A stretch of 22,418 nt of DNA from the NCBI GenBank assembly GCA_049416425.1, contig JBMSHD010000021.1, positions 1 through 22,418 on the forward strand, given 5' to 3'. Below, in pieces: positions 1-7,129 of this stretch. This DNA is from JBMSHD01 sp049416425 (GTDB lineage: Bacteria; Pseudomonadota; Gammaproteobacteria; Francisellales; Francisellaceae). The first letter of the stretch is position 1. The number at the start of each line of letters is the position of its first letter. The notes beneath the pieces are model-generated. The model ran no database searches and had not been told where the DNA came from. It saw only the letters and a program-made list of their open reading frames with translations. Made by a program: the position numbers and the translations under genes.

Positions 1-334
1 CTTTAAGCCCTTATGGTTGCTGACTTCTAAGATTTCAACTTACCAACTTGGGGATGAGCAAAAAGCCGCTCAATTTGGCACCTATAACGGCCTGACTATA
101 CATCAGGGGTATAGCTTGACAGAAAAAGAGAAGCAATGTCTATATTGGCTTTTGCGGGGAAAAAATGCCAGAGAGATTGCCAAATTACTCTTTCGCTCTC
201 CTCGCACAATTGAAAGTCATATTGATATTCTCAAACATAAATTCGATGCCTCATCCAAGACAGTATTGATCGATAAGGCTCTGAATTCTGGCGTTCTATC
301 GATGATTCCACATGGCATCATACTTGAGCTATGA
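1..334 (+). CDS. LuxR-type HTH transcriptional regulator, C-terminal part (5' truncated)
   Basis: The reading frame is open to the left edge of the window, so the gene starts outside it and only the last ~111 codons are seen. The TTG at 17 is unlikely to be the real start. The visible protein ends in a GerE/LuxR DNA-binding domain: LTEKEKQCLYWLLRGK, then REIAKLL and SPRTIESHIDILKHKF, which is the usual four-helix HTH with the 'T(V/I)xxH' recognition helix. Upstream of it is a short stretch I do not recognise (IST..GLTIHQG), which would be the end of a sensor or linker domain. LuxR-type proteins bind promoters as dimers, and the missing N-terminus would decide the signal (PAS, autoinducer or receiver). 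It converges on dnaN and is not in its operon. A weak hairpin followed by T-runs lies at 532-573 downstream. Confidence 0.8.
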   Translation, partial: FKPLWLLTSKISTYQLGDEQKAAQFGTYNGLTIHQGYSLTEKEKQCLYWLLRGKNAREIAKLLFRSPRTIESHIDILKHKFDASSKTVLIDKALNSGVLSMIPHGIILEL

Positions 335-357
335 ATCAAAGGAACTGTGAATTACCG

Positions 358-480
358 AGCCTGAAAATAACGAAGGAAATCAAAAATTTAAGACAGTGAC
401 CAGGGTTTATTAGGGGAAGGGAGGGAGAGATGAGAGTACCACCGACCACTGTCTTAAAAGGGCTCAAAGATCTTCAGGCT
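358..480. other. Nested inverted repeats enclosing a G-quadruplex motif (possible structured RNA)
   Basis: In the gap between the LuxR-type gene and dnaN, a perfect 12-bp inverted repeat (TTTAAGACAGTG at 387-398, its complement at 447-458) sits inside a second 8-bp one (AGCCTGAA at 358-365, TTCAGGCT at 473-480). The 48-nt loop of the inner pair contains four G-runs on the + strand (403-405, 413-416, 419-421, 423-425) with loops of 7, 2 and 1 nt, which fits the canonical G-quadruplex pattern. No known RNA family is recognised. It could be a small RNA, a 3' UTR structure, or the remains of a mobile element. The T-rich run at 550-573 would end a rightward transcript. Confidence 0.4.
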
Positions 481-486
481 TCTTAA
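430..486 (+). CDS. Possible 18-codon ORF with strong Shine-Dalgarno
   Basis: An ATG at 430 is preceded by a very purine-rich AGGGAGGGAGAG, which would make a strong ribosome binding site. It opens an 18-codon frame ending in TAA (residues MRVPPTTVLKGLKDLQAS). The ribosome site lies in the loop of the 387-458 hairpin and the ORF runs through its right arm. I recognise no peptide family. The purine run may instead belong to the G-quadruplex motif and the ORF may be chance. Confidence 0.2.
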   Translation: MRVPPTTVLKGLKDLQAS

Positions 487-531
487 CGAACCACCTGAGC
501 TTTAAGGTATGATCATCTTCTCATGTTTATA

Positions 532-573
532 TTAAGTGAAGCTTAAGCATTTTTTATTTTTTTAAATTTTTTT
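532..573 (+). terminator. Weak hairpin plus T-runs, possible rho-independent terminator
   Basis: A short stem (TTAAG 532-536, CTTAA 542-546) is followed by a T-rich run from 550 to 573. It is placed to end rightward transcripts from the LuxR-type gene and the structured gap. The stem is short and AT-rich, so confidence is limited. Confidence 0.35.
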
Positions 574-593
574 AGGAATGTGCGCAAAATAAC

Positions 594-657
594 TTCCCAT
601 ATATAGCTACTGTGAAATCTTGTTTCTCGTCATTGCCGTGACAGAGTGACATGGGAA
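594..657. repeat. 7-bp inverted repeat downstream of dnaN
   Basis: TTCCCAT (594-600) and ATGGGAA (651-657) are complementary with a 50-nt gap. The gap holds a smaller GTCA/TGAC pair. They lie about 20 bp past the dnaN stop codon and could fold at the 3' end of the dnaA-dnaN mRNA. No T-run follows on the - strand, so a simple intrinsic terminator is not supported. Confidence 0.2.
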
Positions 658-676
658 TTTATTTCAGACCTGTTTC

Positions 677-1783
677 TTATAAGCGAATAGGCCCTACAAC
701 ATATGAGCTTCGAGTCGTCTCATCTCTGATCAAAAGGCTCATTGATGGATCGGATAAATACCAGTCAATCGTCTCGGCATCCAGTACATTCATGACATCA
801 AGAAGATAGTTCACATTAAATCCAATCTCCATGGCATCATCATGATATTGCACCTCCAACTCATCTCTGGCTTCTTCATGTTCCGGATTGTTGGCCGACA
901 TCAACATCTGATTATGGCTTATCTGCAGGCGTACTCCACGATATTTCTCATTGGAAAGAATAGCGGTTCTAACCAAAGCCGCTTTAAGCTCCAGGCGATT
1001 TGCAATCAGCACTCGCTCATTGCTTTTAGGAATGACCAACGTATAGTCCGGATAACGTCCATCGATCAATTTGGAAGTAAACTGATAGTGCTTTAAAATC
1101 ACCTTAAAATGATTTTTACCGACAATAATCTCGATTAAATCATTATCCGTCGATGAAACGATTTTTTGCAGCTCCATCACCGTTTTACGAGGAACAATCA
1201 ACTGAATCTGGTCAAGATATGTGTTTTCAATATTAAGCTCAGACATCGCCATGCGATGTCCATCAGTGGCAATGGTTTTAAACTGATCACCATTGACCTC
1301 CCAGAGCATACCGTTTAAAAAATATCGAACATCATTATTTGCCATGGCAAATTGCACACGTTTCAATGCCGCCATGAAGTCCAGCTGAGGCACCTTAAAA
1401 CGCGCTTCATCAATATTAACATCCATGATAGGAAAAGCATCCGCATTCAATGTCGATAGCATAAACTTAGCCCGATTGGCCTGAATTTTAACGCGATTAT
1501 CCTGCTCAAGCGTAATTTCAATCTGAGTATGCTCCGGCAGATTTCTGATAATATCCATGATCTTTCTGGCGGCAAGTGTCACTTTTCCGGGCTGAAAGGC
1601 GCGGTCAATTTCTACTTTTGCAATCACTTCAGCCTCAAGATCTGAAGCCTTTAGCGCTAATTTACCGTTTTCAACGACAAAAAGAACCGTGCTTAATATC
1701 GGCATGGTATGCTTCTTATCCGCGATGGATACCGCTGTTTGAAGAGGTTTCAATAAATTCTCTCTCAAGACTTTACATTTCAT
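677..1783 (-). CDS. dnaN: DNA polymerase III sliding clamp, beta subunit
   Basis: 368 residues, the usual length for the beta clamp (E. coli 366). The protein forms a ring dimer that encircles DNA and tethers the polymerase III core. The sequence begins MKCKVLRENLLKPLQ and carries PILS(T)VL and ATDGHRMA in the expected places. It ends with VVGPIRL, matching the family's typical C-terminal 'MPMRL' tail near the hydrophobic peptide-binding pocket. It starts 18 bp after the dnaA stop codon, so it is probably co-transcribed with dnaA. The usual next genes, recF and gyrB, are absent: downstream is a structured gap and a convergent LuxR-type gene. Confidence 0.97.
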   Translation of the reverse strand: MKCKVLRENLLKPLQTAVSIADKKHTMPILSTVLFVVENGKLALKASDLEAEVIAKVEIDRAFQPGKVTLAARKIMDIIRNLPEHTQIEITLEQDNRVKIQANRAKFMLSTLNADAFPIMDVNIDEARFKVPQLDFMAALKRVQFAMANNDVRYFLNGMLWEVNGDQFKTIATDGHRMAMSELNIENTYLDQIQLIVPRKTVMELQKIVSSTDNDLIEIIVGKNHFKVILKHYQFTSKLIDGRYPDYTLVIPKSNERVLIANRLELKAALVRTAILSNEKYRGVRLQISHNQMLMSANNPEHEEARDELEVQYHDDAMEIGFNVNYLLDVMNVLDAETIDWYLSDPSMSLLIRDETTRSSYVVGPIRL

Positions 1784-1801
1784 AATTTTAACAACCGTTT
1801 T

Positions 1802-3325
1802 TTAATGGGCTAATTTGCGTTTTAATGTTTGATAATCTTCTTTTAAATCTGAGTTGGTTGCAACCAGTTTTTGAATCGTTCTCACAGCATGCAGCACGGT
1901 AGTATGGTCACGACCACCAAAAAAATTACCAATCTCCGGCAAACTGTGATGTGTCAGCTCCTTTGCCAATGACATCGCAACTTGACGAGGTCTGGCCACA
2001 TCACGCGATTTCTGCTTTGACAGTAAATCTGTGATCTTGATGTTATAATAATCGGCAACCACACGCTGAATATTGTCAACTTTAACGATTTTCTCCTGTA
2101 TCGAGATGACGTCTTTCAGACATTCATAGACCAACTTCTCATCGATATTCTTCTTATTGAATTGAGCATAGTTTAAAACCCGTCGTAATGCTCCCTCAAG
2201 CTCTCTGACATTAGAGCGAATATGCTTTGCCATGAATAAAGCCACATTCTGATCAATAGGTCGTCCAAAAAGCGTCGACTTATGCAGCAGAATAGCACTT
2301 CTTGTCTCTAAATCTGGAATATCAATGGTTACTGTCAAACCATATCCAAATCTCGATACCAATCTCTCTTCGAGCTTAGGAATCTCTTTTGGGTATTTAT
2401 CACAAGATAAGACGACTTGTTTGCCATTTTCTAAAAGCGTGTTAAAGGTATGAAAAAACTCTTCCTGAGAACCAGATTTACCGGCGATAAATTGAATATC
2501 ATCAACCAAAAGTACATCAACAGAACGATAAAAATTCTGAAACTCATCTCCAGAATGAAGACGAACGGCATCGACATAATCTTTAACGAAGCGCTCTGAG
2601 GTAACATATAGCACTTTGGTATTGGCATTGTTGTGTAGCACATAATTACCAATAGCATGCATCAGATGTGTCTTGCCAAGACCGCTTCCACCATAGATAA
2701 ACAAAGGGTTATAGGCGTGTCCAGGATTGATTGATACCTGCATGGCAGCCGCTCTTGCTACCTCATTTGCCTTACCAACAACAAAGTTATCAAAATTATA
2801 TTCTTTCTTAAGTGGTGAACCAAAGTCAACATTACGCTGCGACTTCGGCAGATACAGAGCTTCATCAAAGCCATATAATTCATTTGCTAATCCTTTATTG
2901 TTCTGCTCGCTTTCTTCTACAGCAACTTCATTATCTAGCGCCTCAAAAACATGTATATTGGCAGGCGCTGAAGGTTTATTAAAAAAATCAAATTGAGGGC
3001 CTACCGTTGCCGATTTAGAGGTTTTTTTTGCTGTTATATAGGCCGATTTCATCGTATTTACGGCAAATTCCACCAATAGATATTCATTTTTCTTTACCGA
3101 TTTTAATTTATCCACAATCATGTTACGGTATTTTGATTTCACCCAATCCAAAAAATACTGGTTTGGTGCATAAATTGTGAATAAATTACCTTGATCGTCA
3201 ATGCGTAAAGGCAATATCCAGATGCGAAACTCTTGCTCAGATAATTTTTTTTCCAATTCTTCAAGACATCTAGACCACGTATTCATATCGTTATCAAGTC
3301 CTTTATTTTCAAAGCTTTGCGTCAT
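1802..3325 (-). CDS. dnaA: Chromosomal replication initiator protein DnaA
   Basis: AAA+ ATPase that binds DnaA boxes and melts the origin. Domain I is at about residues 14-95, followed by a variable domain II linker (about 96-170). The AAA+ core has Walker A GGSGLGKTHL (212-221) and Walker B LLVDDIQF (272-279). Domain IV ends with the DNA-binding signature GGRDHTTVLHAVRTI (about 470-484). Length is 507 residues (E. coli 467), the difference lying mainly in the linker and N-terminus. Met14 (ATG at 3284-3286) aligns better with the E. coli start and has AAAGGA upstream, so the real protein may be 494 residues. It is transcribed away from the origin region at 3400-3735. A near-consensus promoter at 3369-3396 with DnaA boxes just upstream suggests autoregulation. 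dnaN follows. Confidence 0.98.
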   Translation of the reverse strand: MTQSFENKGLDNDMNTWSRCLEELEKKLSEQEFRIWILPLRIDDQGNLFTIYAPNQYFLDWVKSKYRNMIVDKLKSVKKNEYLLVEFAVNTMKSAYITAKKTSKSATVGPQFDFFNKPSAPANIHVFEALDNEVAVEESEQNNKGLANELYGFDEALYLPKSQRNVDFGSPLKKEYNFDNFVVGKANEVARAAAMQVSINPGHAYNPLFIYGGSGLGKTHLMHAIGNYVLHNNANTKVLYVTSERFVKDYVDAVRLHSGDEFQNFYRSVDVLLVDDIQFIAGKSGSQEEFFHTFNTLLENGKQVVLSCDKYPKEIPKLEERLVSRFGYGLTVTIDIPDLETRSAILLHKSTLFGRPIDQNVALFMAKHIRSNVRELEGALRRVLNYAQFNKKNIDEKLVYECLKDVISIQEKIVKVDNIQRVVADYYNIKITDLLSKQKSRDVARPRQVAMSLAKELTHHSLPEIGNFFGGRDHTTVLHAVRTIQKLVATNSDLKEDYQTLKRKLAH

Positions 3326-3368
3326 TCCACTATCCGACAGATGCCATGCATGTTGTTCATATTTATGA

Positions 3369-3396
3369 ATTATATCAAAGCCTCCTGTTGATGCAA
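3369..3396 (-). promoter_or_regulatory. dnaA promoter (sigma-70 type)
   Basis: On the - strand TTGCAT (3391-3396) and a perfect TATAAT (3369-3374) are separated by 16 bp, giving a predicted start about 37 nt before the dnaA ATG at 3325. Two DnaA boxes at 3414-3434 lie just upstream of the -35, a layout that fits DnaA autorepression. No transcript data are available. Confidence 0.55.
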
Positions 3397-3399
3397 TAT

Positions 3400-3735
3400 A
3401 CAGATTGAAGATCTGTGGATAACTCTGTGAATAACCATGTGAATTTTTTGTTGGTGGTCTTGTGTATAACCTTGTTTACAACCCTGTTGAGATCTCTTTA
3501 TTTTTTTGTGGATTATTTTAATTTTCAAATAATCTAGTTTTTATCCACACTTAATACCATTATTTTCAACATACTTACACACATAACCATCCACAAAGTA
3601 ATAATATGCCTTAAAAGAGTTTCTAAAGGTTTATCCACAAAATTTATTCTGCCAATAACAATATCAACAAAAATAAAATATAAATTTATATAATAAGCGC
3701 AAAACAAAAATGAATTCTTCACTGTGGATAGAAAA
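3400..3735. other. oriC: Replication origin oriC: DnaA boxes and AT-rich unwinding region
   Basis: Five exact matches to the DnaA box TTATNCACA are visible. Three are in reverse orientation (3414-3422, 3426-3434, 3461-3469) and two in forward orientation (3541-3549, 3631-3639). One-mismatch boxes are at 3507-3515 and 3723-3731. A very AT-rich stretch at about 3655-3715 is the likely DNA unwinding element. Only two GATC sites (3410, 3491) are seen, so an E. coli-like SeqA/Dam cluster is not evident. The region lies directly upstream of dnaA, the commonest place for a bacterial origin. It is bordered on the right by a 289-bp repeat starting at 3788. No rpmH/rnpA is found on the other side. An open frame within this region is a by-product of AT-rich sequence and is not annotated. 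Confidence 0.85.
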
Positions 3736-3787
3736 TAAATATCTCAGATATTCAAACGCTATCTACATCTACCTATCATTTTTAAAT

Positions 3788-4076
3788 CTGGGTGCCTCGG
3801 GCCTCATAATAGATTTTGTATATCCATATACAAAATCGAATCGGCTATCCTCGGCGGCATAAATTTTGCCCGGGACGTCCGCCTCGCCAGCATACCTTCA
3901 CAAATTCACTGCGTTCATTCCGAGCAGGCAACTGTCTCCGATTCTACTCTACGCCTTGGGTACAAGCTGTTTCACAGACTTCGCTCTGGCGCCTACGGCA
4001 CGTCGCTTGCTGTTTACAGCGCAAGACTACCCGGGTCTACTCGACCTCGCGTTCCGCTCTCCATGTCTCGCAGCGT
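3788..4076 (+). repeat. 289-bp dispersed repeat, copy A (non-coding, MITE-like)
   Basis: This 289-bp block matches the reverse complement of 18580-18868 at all but two positions (4022 and 4026), and flanking homology stops abruptly at both ends. It is visibly richer in G+C than its surroundings. A 26-bp palindrome (arms of 12 around CC, 3812-3837) lies 24 bp inside one end, and smaller palindromes occur elsewhere (GGACGTCC, ACCCGGGT). I see no terminal inverted repeats and no clear target duplication. Two overlapping frames are open across it. One of the two differences is synonymous and one is not in the first frame, both are non-synonymous in the second, and the predicted C-termini differ between copies, so I do not call a protein. 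It could be a non-autonomous mobile element or a conserved structured RNA or DNA element. Confidence 0.9.
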
Positions 4077-4097
4077 AAGCACTTTTAAAGTAATAAA

Positions 4098-4126
4098 TTG
4101 CTTTAATTTAATTCTATCTGTAATAA
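4098..4126 (+). promoter_or_regulatory. Possible promoter for the amidotransferase-asd operon
   Basis: In the 197-bp gap between repeat copy A and the amidotransferase, TTGCTT (4098-4103) and TAATAA (4121-4126) are 17 bp apart. This would give a leader of about 140 nt. The gap is strongly AT-rich and other weak -10 matches exist. The ribosome binding site AAGGAGAT before 4274 is clear. Confidence 0.3.
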
Positions 4127-4273
4127 GAATAATCATGAATCACGCTGAATAGTGCTTAAAATTTTAACAGGATTCTATATACTGATTAAAAAGTCTTAAA
4201 CATAAACTCACGGATTTTTCATATGTTAAAATGGACTAAAAAATAATGTATAACCATATGTAAGGAGATATCT

Positions 4274-5098
4274 ATGTGTCGATGGGTCATGTATAAGGGA
4301 CCAACTATTTACCTGGATAGATTATTAATAAAACCGAAGCACTCATTATTGCAACAAAGCCGTTTAGCAACAGAGAGTACCTTGACGCTTAATGGAGATG
4401 GATTTGGTATCGGTTGGTACCATCCTACGCTTAATAAGACGCCAGGGACATATAAAGACGCACAACCGGCGTGGAATAATGAAAACTTAAAGTCCATTGC
4501 CTCTCATGTCAGATCACCACTATTCTTTGCACATATCAGAGCGACAACCGGTACCCCTTCTTCTGAGCTTAATTGTCATCCATTTCGTTATAATGAATGG
4601 CTGTTCATGCACAACGGCGCCATCGGTGGTTTTGATAAAATTCGCTATGATCTTGAGCATATGATTGACCGAAAATATTATAATCATAAATTAGGATGCA
4701 CCGATACCGAGGTGTTGTTTTTGCTGGCATTGTCTTTAGGGCTTGAAAAAAATCCAGCTGAGGCCTTAAAAGCATCGATCGATTGCTGTGAGACGTTGAT
4801 ACTTAAACATCAGATTCAAGACTGTTTCCGCGGAACGATTGCCTTATCGAATGGGTTCTGCAGCTATGTTCTGCGTTACAGCGCCAAGCCAGAAAAATCA
4901 CCATCATTATACTATGTTTATGGAGAAGACGTTCGCGATATAATAGAGCAGGATGAGCATTCTCTAGATGACTTTTCTCAGGCAATTATTGTCTTATCGG
5001 AACCGGTCAGCAGTCATGACAAGTATGTTAAAATTGACAATGGAGAATGCCTGAGAATTGAAGGTGGAAAAGCAACGAAAATGAAACTGTGGGAATAA
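4274..5098 (+). CDS. Class II glutamine amidotransferase (YafJ/EgtC-like)
   Basis: 274 residues. The protein begins MCRW, so Cys2 becomes the N-terminal nucleophile after Met removal, as in all Ntn-type glutamine amidotransferases. Further family motifs are NGDGFGIGWY, FAHIRATTG, a MHNGAIGGF oxyanion-hole segment and CTDTEVLFLL. These fit the stand-alone YafJ/DUF-type amidotransferases and not the fused GlmS, PurF or AsnB enzymes. It presumably hydrolyses glutamine or a gamma-glutamyl compound, but the substrate is not known. A strong ribosome site (AAGGAGAT) precedes the ATG. asd follows after 7 bp, so the two are very probably one transcript. The pairing with asd is not one I recognise. Confidence 0.9.
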   Translation: MCRWVMYKGPTIYLDRLLIKPKHSLLQQSRLATESTLTLNGDGFGIGWYHPTLNKTPGTYKDAQPAWNNENLKSIASHVRSPLFFAHIRATTGTPSSELNCHPFRYNEWLFMHNGAIGGFDKIRYDLEHMIDRKYYNHKLGCTDTEVLFLLALSLGLEKNPAEALKASIDCCETLILKHQIQDCFRGTIALSNGFCSYVLRYSAKPEKSPSLYYVYGEDVRDIIEQDEHSLDDFSQAIIVLSEPVSSHDKYVKIDNGECLRIEGGKATKMKLWE

Positions 5099-5105
5099 AG
5101 CAAAG

Positions 5106-6200
5106 ATGATACGTTTAGGAATGGTTGGATGGAGAGGAATGGTCGGTTCCGTTTTGGTTAACAGAATGCTGGAAATGAATGACTTTAATCGAGTTAGTCC
5201 TGTTTTTTTCAGCACCTCTCAAATCGGACAGAAAGCACCCGATATCGGTATGGATACGCCTGCTCTTCAAGATGCCTATGATTTGGATAAGTTGTATCAG
5301 ATGGATATTATTATAAGCTGCCAAGGCAGCGAATATACGGCATCTATTCTGCACAAGCTTCGCCAGTTAAATTGGAATGGCTATTGGATTGATGCGGCCT
5401 CCTACAAAAGGCTCGATCACGATAGTATTATCGTATTAGATCCCCTCAATAGACGTGTGATTGATCAGGCCTTGAATAAGGGGCTGAAAAATTTCATTGG
5501 TGGGAACTGCACGGTTAGTCTGTTGATGTTAGCACTTGATGGTTTGATTAAAAATAACCTTATTGAATGGATTAGTCCGATGACGTATCAGGCTATATCA
5601 GGGGCTGGTGCTAAAGCGATGACGACACTTTTAAAGCAAATGAATTTTGTCATGACAAAAGAATTGCTCGATGACGACGTTCTTATGGTTGAGCGAAAAA
5701 TAACCAAAATGAGTCATGATTTGGATTATCCATCAGATGGAATTAATCATCCTTTAGCTTATAATCTCCTACCTTGGATAGATGAAAAAATCAAGAACGG
5801 TCAGACTAAAGAGGAGTTTAAGGCTCAAGCAGAATTTAATAAAATTTTAAATCGTCAAACACACATTCCCATTGATGGACTTTGTACTCGTGTGTCTACG
5901 CTACGCTGCCACAGTCAGGCAGTCACGTTGAAATTAAAATCTGATGTTGATTTAAGAGATATTGAATCGATGCTGAAAGGGGCTAATCCCTGGATTCAAT
6001 TCATTGAAAATGAAAAAACAGAAACCTTGGAAAAACTCACACCAATAAATGTATCAGGGACACTGGATATTGCCGTTGGTCGGGTGAGAAAATCAGCCAT
6101 AGACAGGAGCATGCTACATCTGTTTACGGTTGGAGACCAACTATTATGGGGAGCGGCCGAACCGCTTCGAAGAATGCTGAATATATTATGTGAAAGTTGA
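5106..6200 (+). CDS. asd: Aspartate-semialdehyde dehydrogenase
   Basis: 364 residues (E. coli 367). Asd reduces aspartyl phosphate to aspartate semialdehyde, the branch-point step to diaminopimelate/lysine, threonine and methionine, and so feeds peptidoglycan synthesis. The N-terminus shows the Rossmann NADP motif (GMVGWRGMVGS). The catalytic cysteine lies in IGGNCTVS at position 135, the same number as in E. coli. The segment ISGAGAKAM and the HCRC-like LRCHSQA match the gammaproteobacterial subtype. It starts 7 bp after the amidotransferase and ends facing prmC, with an 88-bp gap that holds no clear terminator. Confidence 0.96.
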   Translation: MIRLGMVGWRGMVGSVLVNRMLEMNDFNRVSPVFFSTSQIGQKAPDIGMDTPALQDAYDLDKLYQMDIIISCQGSEYTASILHKLRQLNWNGYWIDAASYKRLDHDSIIVLDPLNRRVIDQALNKGLKNFIGGNCTVSLLMLALDGLIKNNLIEWISPMTYQAISGAGAKAMTTLLKQMNFVMTKELLDDDVLMVERKITKMSHDLDYPSDGINHPLAYNLLPWIDEKIKNGQTKEEFKAQAEFNKILNRQTHIPIDGLCTRVSTLRCHSQAVTLKLKSDVDLRDIESMLKGANPWIQFIENEKTETLEKLTPINVSGTLDIAVGRVRKSAIDRSMLHLFTVGDQLLWGAAEPLRRMLNILCES

Positions 6201-6288
6201 TCTGGTTAATGTATCAAACTATTTTAGAAATATGGCACCAATCAAGAAGTTAGCCCTGGAAATGCTCTCAATCAGAAAGACTAAAAAT

Positions 6289-7119
6289 TTAAAAAACTCC
6301 AGAAGTAGCTCGCCAATGACCGGAAATGTCCAGATGAGAGTTTATGTTTTTAAAACCCACTTGTTGAAATAGTTCTTTTACAATCGGCCCCTGTTTATAG
6401 CCATGCTCAATAACAAGACAGCCATTATCGCTCAGGTGTTGTCGGCTATTGTTGATGATATCAGCGATATCGGCATAACCATCATCTGCTGCAATCAAGG
6501 CAGAAACAGGTTCATATTGAGCCACATATCGACAAAGATCAACATCATCTCTGTCAATATAGGGTGGATTAGATACGATAATATCGAAACGACGGTCGGC
6601 CAGCTTTTCAAACCAGCTGCTTTCGACAAACTCGACATTAAAACAGCGATGCAGTTTGGCATTTTGACAGGCAATTGTTAAGGCTTCACGGCTGATATCG
6701 ACAGCACACAGCCGCCAGTTTTTACGCTCATGAGCAAGGCTTATGGCAATCGCTCCACTACCTGTACCTAGATCCAATACCGTTTTAGGATGATCGTCAA
6801 ATGTATTGAGCAGATATTCCACCAGAGTTTCGGTATCGGCTCTGGGAATCAAAGTATGATGATTGACCTTGAAACTGAGCGACCAGAAATCCTGTCTGCC
6901 AATAAGATAGGCGACAGGTTCTCCTTTTAGACGCCTGTTGAGTAAATCGAGAAAATGACGATGCTGATCTTCTGTCAGCCGATGATCCGGCCAAGCATAG
7001 AAATGGCTTCGATCAAGCCCGGATACATATTCTAAAAGCAGGATGACATCGAGTTTTGCCGTATCCGAAACATTGATAAGTTGTGATGGAAATTCAGTTA
7101 AAATGGTTTTGATGTCCAT
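6289..7119 (-). CDS. prmC: Peptide chain release factor N5-glutamine methyltransferase
   Basis: PrmC (HemK) methylates the glutamine of the GGQ motif in release factors 1 and 2, both of which are encoded in this window. The SAM-binding loop DLGTGSGAIA (residues about 116-125) and the catalytic NPPY (184-187; E. coli 183-186) are present. I chose the ATG at 7119 (276 residues, E. coli 277), 10 bp after the prfA stop. The frame could be extended to a TTG at 7149 inside prfA, but that adds ten unconserved residues. It is the third gene of hemA-prfA-prmC. Confidence 0.96.
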   Translation of the reverse strand: MDIKTILTEFPSQLINVSDTAKLDVILLLEYVSGLDRSHFYAWPDHRLTEDQHRHFLDLLNRRLKGEPVAYLIGRQDFWSLSFKVNHHTLIPRADTETLVEYLLNTFDDHPKTVLDLGTGSGAIAISLAHERKNWRLCAVDISREALTIACQNAKLHRCFNVEFVESSWFEKLADRRFDIIVSNPPYIDRDDVDLCRYVAQYEPVSALIAADDGYADIADIINNSRQHLSDNGCLVIEHGYKQGPIVKELFQQVGFKNINSHLDISGHWRATSGVF

Positions 7120-7129
7120 AAACTTAAAA

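Noticed and set aside
3534..3722. 62-codon frame on the - strand inside the origin region
   Set aside because: It lies across DnaA boxes and the AT-rich unwinding region, is of low complexity and has no family.
3966..3975. TGTTTCAC resembling half of a parS (ParB) site in the repeat near oriC
   Set aside because: The second half of the palindrome is missing, and the same bases occur in copy B far from the origin.
3816..4088. Two overlapping open frames inside repeat copy A (and the mirror frames in copy B) as protein genes
   Set aside because: They are open in two frames at once, the two substitutions change residues in both frames (one silent in the first), their C-termini run into unrelated flanks, and no domain or ribosome site is seen.
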